A DNA stretch of 11,544 nt from Defluviitaleaceae bacterium (GTDB taxonomy: Bacteria; Bacillota_A; Clostridia; Lachnospirales; WQUN01). The stretch spans positions 1-11,544 of the forward strand of contig WREB01000013.1 in NCBI GenBank assembly GCA_009779525.1, given 5' to 3'. This document shows positions 1-5,211 of this stretch, in pieces (the first letter of the stretch is position 1; the number at the start of each line of letters is the position of its first letter). The notes under the pieces were generated by a model. The model had not been told where the DNA came from. It did not search any database and was given only the letters and a program-made list of their open reading frames with translations. Position numbers and translations under genes: made by a program.

Positions 1-1
1 C

Positions 2-20
2 CGCGCCGGCCGCGTTTTTA
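2..20 (+). terminator. Possible terminator hairpin at the window edge
   Basis: A GC-only inverted repeat (CGCG, five-base loop CCGGC, CGCG) is followed directly by TTTTT, which is the form of a rho-independent terminator for a plus-strand transcript arriving from the left. It lies immediately after the stop codon of the minus-strand gene that ends at 26, so it may serve convergent genes from both sides. The visible stem is only 4 bp and the left side is cut by the window edge, so the call is weak. Confidence 0.25.
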
Positions 21-25
21 CTTTG

Positions 26-1789
26 TCAATCCATGTCGTACCAGACGAACAGGCATCCGCGGTAAATCATGTTGATCGTGATCGTCGCTGACTTTCCGTC
101 GTCACGGTTGAGCGTCACCCGGATCGGGATCGTTATGTCCTCGTCGCCCAATCCGACGTAGATGTCGATGATTTCCTGAAGCGTAGGCATGTAGCTGTAG
201 ATGATCGACAAGTCGCCCATGTGGTTGTAACCGACCGAAATGAAGGGTTTGTACTTATCGTCCACGGCTATGGCGGTCACGCCCTCGTAGTTGCCGTCCC
301 TGATTACGTCGGAAAGGCGGATCGAGCCGTTGTGGAAGACCTTGTTGTGCCCCGGTTCGTCGGGATTGCCGAAGTCGAATTTCGCGAGGTAGCCGTTGCC
401 GTCGTCGAAACTCATGTCGGGGGTGTAGCCGCCCTCGGGGTCGTTGACCGGCAGGTCGAACGCGCTTGACGGGTCGATTACCGTTATGTTGAAGAACCCC
501 GACGCGCTTCCGACGTTGACTATTATCACCGCTTCGCCGACCGATATACCCGTCACCATTCCCGTTTCGGGGTCGGCCGACGCGATTAATGGATTAAGCG
601 ACGACCAGACCGGGGTTTCGGTGCAGTTAACCGGCGTCACGAGTATCGCGGGTTCGTAGGTCTGGCCGACGTATATCACCTGGTCGCCGCCTAACACCTC
701 GACGTCCGACGCGTGCACCGTTCCGGATGTCACCGTTATCACGAACGACGCGGTGAGTCCGTTTGGCGCGGTGACGTATATCCTGACGGGACCTTCCGCT
801 ATTCCGGTTATCTTTCCGTCGGCGCCCACCGTCGCGATATTAACGTCTTCCGACCTCCATACCAGCGGCGAGTTCGGCGAACCGGCCGGTCCGACCGTGA
901 CCGTCGGCGGGTTGGCTGTGCCGCCCACCTTGACCGAAACCGGGATGTTGCTAAGCGTTATCGAAGGCGTGGCGGAATCCGGCTTGCCCACGATTATATT
1001 GATTACTTCCTTGCCGTCGGGAGTCGCCTCCTGGTTGGTCGCACCGGAGCCGTCCGTCGAAGGCGCGCCCTGCGTCCACATCGGGATGTCCTGAAGGTCC
1101 ACGACTTCGGCTATGACGTTAATCGCATAGTAGTAGTCGAGCGCGTCCAGGTTCGGCATAGGCCTTACGCCGTTAAGGAGCAAGCCAGTGACTTCGTAGG
1201 CGTGAAGCGGCTGAGACCAGTACGCGTAGCCGTCCGCCGAGAAGATCCATCCGGTGAAGGCTTTTTGCACCGGCTCGGACATCGCTATGAACTGCGTGGA
1301 AGTTGCGATCGCCGCGTTGGGCGTAGCTTTGACGCCCGGCTCGGTCCCGTTGTAGCTTGTCGTGTCGCGGGCGATTCCAAGCCTTCCCGCGCTCGGCATG
1401 AAGTATTTCCATCCGCCGAGCGTCCATTTAAAGTAGTCGTGGAAGAGCGCCCCGTCGCTTATGTTCGCGTGCCCGCAGTCCGCGGCGGCGGTTCCGTGCT
1501 TGTGGGTGACCCAATCCGTCGCTTGGGGCCTCCAGGAGTTGCTAGTAAGGTTCATCGCTTCGTCAAGCCTTATGCGGACATACAGCGTCGCGCTGCCGCG
1601 GTTTTCGACGTACACGTCCTTGAGTCCGGTTTCCGGGTCGAAGTCGTCGTGCACCGTCACGCTGATTTCATTCCTGCTTCCGGTAAACTCGTTCCTTTCC
1701 TCGTAGGACTGCTGCCAGGCGTACGTCCCCGTCGCGAATATCGCGATGGCTACAATCAACGCCGAGGCCATCTGTAGTTTCCTTTTCAT
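26..1789 (-). CDS. TasA/camelysin-like secreted protein with SipW-type signal peptide and two Ig-like (Big_2) domains
   Basis: A 587-aa exported protein, probably a surface or matrix component. The start at 1789 is chosen because AAGGAG sits 8 bases upstream and it opens a typical signal peptide; the open frame further upstream is basic and not signal-like. Residues 1-24 are a short basic end, a hydrophobic core and a GTYAW processing region, the form used by SipW-dependent proteins such as TasA. Residues 33-37 (NEFTG) and a VTVHDDFDPETG segment with KDVYVENRG match, from memory, a clostridial TasA-like family. About 40-240 form the TasA-like domain. Two Big_2-type Ig-like domains follow (about 275-353 and 361-437, each with the VTGI/ITGI turn and ending ITV). 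Residues 440-587 are unrecognised. There is no C-terminal membrane segment or LPxTG motif, so it must be held by assembly or a partner, or be released. It is last in the four-gene operon, with an unusually long 134-base leader. The class is well supported; fibre formation is inferred. Confidence 0.85.
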   Translation of the reverse strand: MKRKLQMASALIVAIAIFATGTYAWQQSYEERNEFTGSRNEISVTVHDDFDPETGLKDVYVENRGSATLYVRIRLDEAMNLTSNSWRPQATDWVTHKHGTAAADCGHANISDGALFHDYFKWTLGGWKYFMPSAGRLGIARDTTSYNGTEPGVKATPNAAIATSTQFIAMSEPVQKAFTGWIFSADGYAYWSQPLHAYEVTGLLLNGVRPMPNLDALDYYYAINVIAEVVDLQDIPMWTQGAPSTDGSGATNQEATPDGKEVINIIVGKPDSATPSITLSNIPVSVKVGGTANPPTVTVGPAGSPNSPLVWRSEDVNIATVGADGKITGIAEGPVRIYVTAPNGLTASFVITVTSGTVHASDVEVLGGDQVIYVGQTYEPAILVTPVNCTETPVWSSLNPLIASADPETGMVTGISVGEAVIIVNVGSASGFFNITVIDPSSAFDLPVNDPEGGYTPDMSFDDGNGYLAKFDFGNPDEPGHNKVFHNGSIRLSDVIRDGNYEGVTAIAVDDKYKPFISVGYNHMGDLSIIYSYMPTLQEIIDIYVGLGDEDITIPIRVTLNRDDGKSATITINMIYRGCLFVWYDMD

Positions 1790-1813
1790 TTCCAACACTC
1801 CTTTTATTTTTTT

Positions 1814-1834
1814 GCCCGGTATATGGCGCCGGGC
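1814..1834 (-). promoter_or_regulatory. Leader hairpin upstream of the TasA-like gene's ribosome binding site
   Basis: On the minus strand GCCCGG (1834-1829) can pair with CCGGGC (1819-1814), and the hairpin ends about 10 bases before the AAGGAG of the TasA-like gene. A second stem, GGCGC with GCGCC, uses overlapping bases just upstream, so the two cannot form together. An A-rich rather than T-rich run follows, so this is not a terminator for the operon. Whether it affects translation or mRNA stability is unknown. The rest of the 1790-1923 gap also contains a strong unused Shine-Dalgarno-like sequence at 1900-1907. Confidence 0.3.
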
Positions 1835-1923
1835 TTCGCGCCTTCGAATACGTTTTTCGATAATCCCTTTCCCATTTTCGTGCGGTAATGACCGAGCCAC
1901 CTCCTTTGTGAACGTTAGTCTTT

Positions 1924-2490
1924 TTAGGCTGCGCCGAATCCGCCTCCGGACCTTGCGACGAACACCCGGCGCAGCAGGCACGCGGCCATAGCCAGCAGCG
2001 CGAGCCATCCGGCCGTCGCCGTTTCGTCCCCGGTTTTCGGGGGATTCATGGTGTTGCCGTTTCCGTTACTCACATTCGGGTTGCTTCCAACCGGAATGTC
2101 ATGGTCCACATGCAGCCCGTTTCCGTTTAGCTCAAGAAATCCTCCGGGCGTCGCGGTTTGGTACGACGGATCAAACGCATCCGGATTGTCCCGGCCGTTT
2201 TCAGCCGCCGGCGGCGTGCCCGGCCACGGGGTAAGGCCGATCGGCCCTCCGCCGTCCGTGTTCGTGGTCACGAACCCGAAATGATCCGGCGTTCCCGGGG
2301 CGCCGCCAGGACCCGGGACATACGGGCCCGGCGGATACTGCTGGTTTTGGCGGTTCGCTCCGACGAACTCGTTGACTATCTGCCTCGTGCCCCGCAGGCC
2401 GTACGTTGCGCCCTGCAGAATCGAAGCGATCATCACAATCGAGGTCGCGTACCGGAGCAGCCTGCCAAACTTCATGCTTCTTTTTTGCAT
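1924..2490 (-). CDS. Small Pro/Gly/Asn-rich surface protein with PPKTG sortase-type C-terminal anchor
   Basis: A 188-aa exported protein predicted to be covalently attached to the cell wall. The start at 2490 is set by AAGGAGG 7 bases upstream; the open frame before it has no such support. Residues 1-30 have a basic end and a hydrophobic core (about 14-28) ending ATYG. Residues 40-44 (NEFVG) lie at the same distance from TY as NEFTG does in the TasA-like protein downstream, so it is probably also processed by the SipW-type peptidase encoded just upstream. Residues 48-148 are low-complexity, rich in P, G, N and D, and look like a spacer rather than a folded enzyme. The C-terminus has PPKTG (150-154), a hydrophobic stretch WLALLAMAACLL and then RR, the layout of a sortase sorting signal, with P in place of the L of LPxTG. 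No sortase gene lies in the window. It could anchor or nucleate the TasA-like protein, by analogy with TasA-accessory proteins; that role is inference. Confidence 0.75.
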   Translation of the reverse strand: MQKRSMKFGRLLRYATSIVMIASILQGATYGLRGTRQIVNEFVGANRQNQQYPPGPYVPGPGGAPGTPDHFGFVTTNTDGGGPIGLTPWPGTPPAAENGRDNPDAFDPSYQTATPGGFLELNGNGLHVDHDIPVGSNPNVSNGNGNTMNPPKTGDETATAGWLALLAMAACLLRRVFVARSGGGFGAA

Positions 2491-2527
2491 TTTCGGCCCT
2501 CCTTTGAGACGCCTTTTATTTGCCCGA

Positions 2528-2576
2528 AACGGCGGAGCGTTTTTTGGGTGCGCGCTTCCCAAAAATTATGGCCGTT
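2528..2576 (-). promoter_or_regulatory. Nested stem-loop between the signal peptidase gene and the PPKTG gene
   Basis: The 100-base gap between these two genes holds an 8-bp perfect inverted repeat (TTTTTGGG 2541-2548 with CCCAAAAA 2558-2565, loop of 9). It is enclosed by a 6-bp repeat (AACGGC 2528-2533 with GCCGTT 2571-2576). It is not followed by a T-run on the minus strand, so a rho-independent terminator is unlikely. A stem inside an operon could be an mRNA processing or stabilising point that sets different levels of peptidase and substrate; that role is inferred. Confidence 0.4.
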
Positions 2577-2590
2577 CCGCAATGGCCTGG

Positions 2591-3277
2591 TCAGTTGATT
2601 CGGTTATTCGCCATGCGCCCGGCGAACGCCCCGCGAAGGAAGAACGATAGGGGCATGCAGAGGCAGAAGATGACGAATACCGCGAAGACGTTGTCGCTCA
2701 TAAATTTCATCGCCGCGCCAAGAACTGGGAGCACCAGCACGACCTTGCCGACCACGCTCGACGCCTCCACTATTTCCGGGTCGGGGCTTGGGTTTTCGGT
2801 GCCCTTCGTCTGGAAGCCCCTGCCTCCCGCTCCGTCGTAGTTTTCGTATATGCGAATGACCTTGTGAGTCACGGTGGCGCCTATTCCGGCCATATACGTT
2901 ATGTTGTCGCCTTCCTTAAGTACTCCCGGCTCGATATGCTTCACCAATATGAATGAGTTGATTGGTATCTCATCCTGCATACTCGGCGATATGACAGTGA
3001 AGAACGAATAGCCGAAAATCTTTCTGCTACCCCCGCTCTCGGCGCCCGAGACGACCGCGATGAAGAGGACCATTATCACCGCCACCGAAAACATCGCGTC
3101 CGAAACCGTCGTAATAAACCCGCCGCGTTTTTTTGCTCCGCCGTTTTGCGGTTCCTTTCTTGCCTCATGCGCGAACCCCAAATCGATCTCGATCGGTACG
3201 ATCGGCGCGAACTTTTTTACGATTTCGGTTCGCGAGGCGCCGGATCCGCCGGCCGCGCCAATTGATAGGGCTTCCAT
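2591..3277 (-). CDS. sipW: Signal peptidase I, SipW/ER-archaeal type
   Basis: A 228-aa membrane-bound signal peptidase that would cleave the signal peptides of the two surface proteins encoded downstream. The start at 3277 has AGGAGG a few bases upstream. Residues 60-78 form a transmembrane helix, followed by the catalytic Ser box (ISPSM, Ser99 just before Met100) and the THKV box with His138. A Ser-His pair, rather than the Ser-Lys of ordinary bacterial SipS enzymes, marks the SipW/ER-type subfamily. TKGTEN at 157-162 with Asp166 corresponds to the later conserved box; Thr160 stands where I would expect Asp in many members. A second hydrophobic segment at about 196-214 gives a two-helix topology. 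The first 55 or so residues before helix 1 are an unusually long hydrophilic extension, presumably cytoplasmic. The gene begins 15 bases after the DivIVA-like gene. The symbol is by family resemblance. Confidence 0.88.
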   Translation of the reverse strand: MEALSIGAAGGSGASRTEIVKKFAPIVPIEIDLGFAHEARKEPQNGGAKKRGGFITTVSDAMFSVAVIMVLFIAVVSGAESGGSRKIFGYSFFTVISPSMQDEIPINSFILVKHIEPGVLKEGDNITYMAGIGATVTHKVIRIYENYDGAGGRGFQTKGTENPSPDPEIVEASSVVGKVVLVLPVLGAAMKFMSDNVFAVFVIFCLCMPLSFFLRGAFAGRMANNRIN

Positions 3278-3292
3278 TTCATTCCTCCTTTT

Positions 3293-3973
3293 TTATATTC
3301 CGGTCTGCATCGGGACGAACGGTATCAGTACCGGCTGTTCTTCCTTCAGCTTGCCTAACTGTTCCGGCGAATCCTGTGTTAGGACGTCCTGCAGCCTTAT
3401 CGCGAGCCTTGCGATCGACTCCTCGGCTTGCTGGCGGTTGCGTTTCGTGTTCGCGCTTATTCGCGCCGCTTCGCCCCTCGCCTCGCCTATGATTTCTACG
3501 GCTTGCTTTTTTGCCTTCGCCAGTTCGTCGCCCGCTTCGTCAACAAGCTTTTTCGCCTTGATGTTCGCCTCGGCTTTTTCGACGTACGCGTCGTCCCGCA
3601 GCTTCAAGGCTACCGCGCGCGTTTCGCTTTTGATTTTTTCCGCCTCGGCCAGCGCGTCCGCGATTATTTTCGCCGCAAGCGCTTCGGTGTCGACGAGTTT
3701 CGCGGCGATCGCTTCGGCGCCCGTATCGTTTTGCTCCTTGCGTTTGAGCAAAACATCGTAGCAATCCAGCAGTTCGTTGTACTTCCCGCATACTTCCGTA
3801 TACTCGGCGTAAGCGGTCCGGTACGCGTTGTGCAGATTTGCGACGGTTTCGTTTACCTCCGCCGCGTCGTAGCCGACGATTCTTTTGTCAAATCGGATTT
3901 CACTTGATTCCGTCTTCATCGGCCAATTAAGCGCTTTCTTCCATCTGCCTGCGTCGATTTCGCTCCCCTTCAT
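3293..3973 (-). CDS. DivIVA-like coiled-coil protein
   Basis: A 226-aa soluble, highly charged protein, first in the surface operon. Residues 26-51 (starting IRFDKRIVGYDAAEVN) match the N-terminal DivIVA pattern of a phenylalanine, a GYD turn and D/AEVN at the start of a helix. In DivIVA/GpsB proteins this part binds the membrane and places partners at poles or septa. Residues 85-195 are an Ala/Glu/Lys/Arg-rich helix expected to form a long coiled coil. The tail (200-226) is less regular and Pro-containing. No signal peptide or membrane helix is present, so it should be cytoplasmic. The start at 3973 is preferred over Met19 because AGGGGAG lies about 8-9 bases upstream of it, while Met19 has no clear site. 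It is 15 bases upstream of the signal peptidase gene, so they are surely cotranscribed. A role in positioning secretion is inferred; it could also be a general coiled-coil protein. Confidence 0.7.
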   Translation of the reverse strand: MKGSEIDAGRWKKALNWPMKTESSEIRFDKRIVGYDAAEVNETVANLHNAYRTAYAEYTEVCGKYNELLDCYDVLLKRKEQNDTGAEAIAAKLVDTEALAAKIIADALAEAEKIKSETRAVALKLRDDAYVEKAEANIKAKKLVDEAGDELAKAKKQAVEIIGEARGEAARISANTKRNRQQAEESIARLAIRLQDVLTQDSPEQLGKLKEEQPVLIPFVPMQTGI

Positions 3974-4032
3974 TCTTCCGTCTCCCCTCTTGTTTTTTAT
4001 CCGCGGCGCTTCAGCGGAATTAACTTGGTTGT

Positions 4033-4063
4033 ACCTTAATCTACTGTGCGACTAAGGTGTCAA
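4033..4063 (-). promoter_or_regulatory. MerR-type promoter/operator of the surface operon
   Basis: Reading toward the DivIVA-like gene, a perfect -35 TTGACA (4063-4058) is separated by 19 bases from TAAGGT (4038-4033), the same -10 hexamer and spacing as the Tn501 merT promoter (from memory). The over-long spacer is the signature of promoters twisted into shape by MerR-family activators. A dyad, ACCTTA at one end and TAAGGT at the other with further matching TC/GA inside, spans 4033-4058. The predicted transcription start is near 4026, giving a leader of about 50 bases. Two departures from the textbook form: the dyad is 26 bp long instead of about 20, and its centre is shifted about 2.5 bp toward the -10. 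The divergent MerR gene is the obvious candidate to bind here. Confidence 0.55.
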
Positions 4064-4089
4064 CAGTTTTTATTAATTTTTATGATAAA

Positions 4090-4109
4090 ATAATTAACGA
4101 TAATTAATG
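4090..4109. repeat. Tandem 10-bp repeat in the divergent control region
   Basis: Two adjacent copies of ATAATTAAYG lie in the AT-rich stretch between the divergent genes, one helical turn apart. A consensus TATAAT occurs just beyond (4114-4119) on the plus strand, and another can be read on the minus strand at 4117-4112, but neither has a good -35. The repeat could be a binding site for a further regulator or simply reflect low-complexity promoter DNA. Confidence 0.3.
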
Positions 4110-4176
4110 TTATTATAATCTTGAAGTATGCATGTTGCACATAAATTAATGAAAACGCAAGCCAATAAAAAATACC

Positions 4177-4199
4177 AACAACTGTGCCGCACAATTGTT
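4177..4199. repeat. Inverted repeat upstream of the MerR gene
   Basis: AACAACTGTG, three bases (CCG), then CACAATTGTT form a 10-bp dyad with a single mismatch, 63 bases before the MerR start codon. It could be an operator through which the regulator or another protein controls the MerR gene, or a hairpin in its leader. It is followed by a weak extended -10 candidate (TGCTAAGAT, 4221-4229) with no clear -35. ACTGTGC in its left arm also occurs inside the promoter spacer at 4043-4049. Confidence 0.35.
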
Positions 4200-4261
4200 A
4201 ATGCTCTTTTAGCGCGGTTTTGCTAAGATGTACCGGACGTTTAAAAGACGGGAAGACTTAT

Positions 4262-5110
4262 ATGGAGCACGGGGGATTATTCACGATAAACGAGTTCGCG
4301 AAATTTTCGCGCACGACAAAGGACACGCTTTTGCACTACGACAGGATAGGGCTGCTTAAGCCCGAGGCGCGGGGGGACAACAAGTACCGTTATTATTCGA
4401 CGAACCTGCTCGCCACCGTGAATATGATAAGGACGCTGCAGCGCCTCGGGATGACGCTAGACGAGATAAAGGAACTGAAGGACAACAGGTCGCCGGAGCT
4501 GGCGGAAGGAATTTTCCTTAAGCAAATCGAAAAGATCGACGAGAAGATCGACGAATGGGTGCGCTCGCGCAAGCTGCTGCTGACGCTGCTTAAGACGATA
4601 AAAGAAGCGGTCGGGGTGGAGGAGGACGTGATTAAGATCCAATTCCAGCCCGCGGAAGCGATCGTGCTCGGCAGCCTCAACGACTACAGCAGGGGCAAGG
4701 ACGCCTACGACGCGCTTACCGGCTTTTACAACGAGATCAGCGAAAAATACCCAGATATGGATTTAAACTACCCCGTTTGGGCCGTTTTTTCCGGGGAAAG
4801 GATCAAGAACGGCGACTGGGTCTGGCCGGACAGGTATTATTTCTACAATCCCGACGGATTCGACAGGAAGCCGGCCGCGCTTTACGCCGTGGGCTACACG
4901 CGCGGCGGCTACGGGCAAAGCGACGGGCTTTACAAGAAACTGTTAAAATACGTATACGACAACGGTTTCGAGATATGCGGAAACGTGTACGAGGAGTATC
5001 CCCACAACGAACTGAGCGTTTCGGACGAAGAAAACTATTTGATACGCGTGACAGCGGCGGTCCACGAAATAAGCGCGGCCGACTCTTCTTACGGCGCGCG
5101 CACAGATTGA
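4262..5110 (+). CDS. MerR-family transcriptional regulator with GyrI-like effector-binding domain (BmrR/BltR type)
   Basis: A 282-aa DNA-binding regulator. Residues 7-75 are a MerR winged helix: FTINEFAKFSRTTKDTL is the first helix-turn-helix, then HYDRIGLLKPE and YRYYS form the wing, and IRTLQRLGMTLDEIK the second helical motif. Residues 80-118 form the dimerising coiled coil. Residues 125-275 match the GyrI-like domain of BmrR/BltR/Mta-type regulators, including AALYAVGYTRGGYG, a helix LYKKLLKYVYDNGFEI and the acidic YEEYP segment. That domain usually binds hydrophobic or cationic drugs or metabolites, and there is no metal-binding cysteine loop. The ATG at 4262, 8 bases after GGGAAG, is preferred to the TTG at 4220. 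It is divergent from the surface operon and faces a 19-bp-spacer promoter, so it probably activates that operon when bound to ligand. The ligand is unknown. The SDR gene downstream may be cotranscribed. Confidence 0.85.
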   Translation: MEHGGLFTINEFAKFSRTTKDTLLHYDRIGLLKPEARGDNKYRYYSTNLLATVNMIRTLQRLGMTLDEIKELKDNRSPELAEGIFLKQIEKIDEKIDEWVRSRKLLLTLLKTIKEAVGVEEDVIKIQFQPAEAIVLGSLNDYSRGKDAYDALTGFYNEISEKYPDMDLNYPVWAVFSGERIKNGDWVWPDRYYFYNPDGFDRKPAALYAVGYTRGGYGQSDGLYKKLLKYVYDNGFEICGNVYEEYPHNELSVSDEENYLIRVTAAVHEISAADSSYGARTD

Positions 5111-5154
5111 ATCGATCGTCGCGTAAATAAATCAAAATAGGAGGCGGACCGGTT

Positions 5155-5211
5155 TTGCCGGAAACGCCGGGAGTTGTGTCCGGCGTCAGCGAACTGAGGC
5201 GGATGATATGA
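5155..5211 (+). CDS. Possible 18-aa leader ORF upstream of the SDR gene
   Basis: A consensus AGGAGG (5139-5144) lies 10 bases before a TTG that opens an 18-codon frame (LPETPGVVSGVSELRRMI when read literally). The frame ends at a TGA overlapping the ATG of the SDR gene in the arrangement ATGA, which allows translational coupling. The SDR gene's own site (GAGGCGG) is weaker. The ORF is very short and starts with TTG, so it may be fortuitous; its frame differs from both neighbours. Confidence 0.22.
   Translation: MPETPGVVSGVSELRRMI
5164..5186 (+). promoter_or_regulatory. Leader hairpin before the SDR gene
   Basis: A perfect 7-bp stem, ACGCCGG (5164-5170) with CCGGCGT (5180-5186) and a 9-base loop, ends about 10 bases before the GAGGCGG ribosome site of the SDR gene. 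Further CCGG blocks at 5149-5152 and 5158-5161 could compete for pairing. No T-run follows, so it is not a clear terminator for the MerR gene. It may tune translation of the downstream gene. Confidence 0.35.

Noticed and set aside
713..1777. A 354-codon plus-strand open frame opposite the TasA-like gene
   Set aside because: It is Arg/Val-rich with no recognisable domain and is the typical mirror frame of a GC-rich gene on the other strand.
1804..1875. A 23-codon minus-strand ORF (ATG at 1875) in the leader of the TasA-like gene
   Set aside because: The nearest Shine-Dalgarno sequence (1900-1907) is about 24 bases away, too far, and the ORF is too short to judge otherwise.
1800..1923. A cyclic-di-GMP (GEMM) riboswitch in the leader of the TasA-like gene
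   Set aside because: It would suit a matrix gene, and GCGAAGCC vaguely recalls the motif, but the conserved receptor and tetraloop segments do not align.
1790..2008. A 73-residue N-terminal extension of the TasA-like protein in the same open frame
   Set aside because: It is Arg/Lys-rich, overlaps the end of the PPKTG gene, and lies before a clear signal peptide that has its own AAGGAG at the right distance.
2528..2576. The intra-operon stem-loop as a rho-independent terminator
   Set aside because: The 3' arm is not followed by a T-run on the transcribed strand; the T-run forms the 5' arm instead.
4220..4261. TTG start giving the MerR protein 14 more residues
   Set aside because: No ribosome site precedes it, and the ATG at 4262 sits 8 bases after GGGAAG and directly before the MerR helix-turn-helix.
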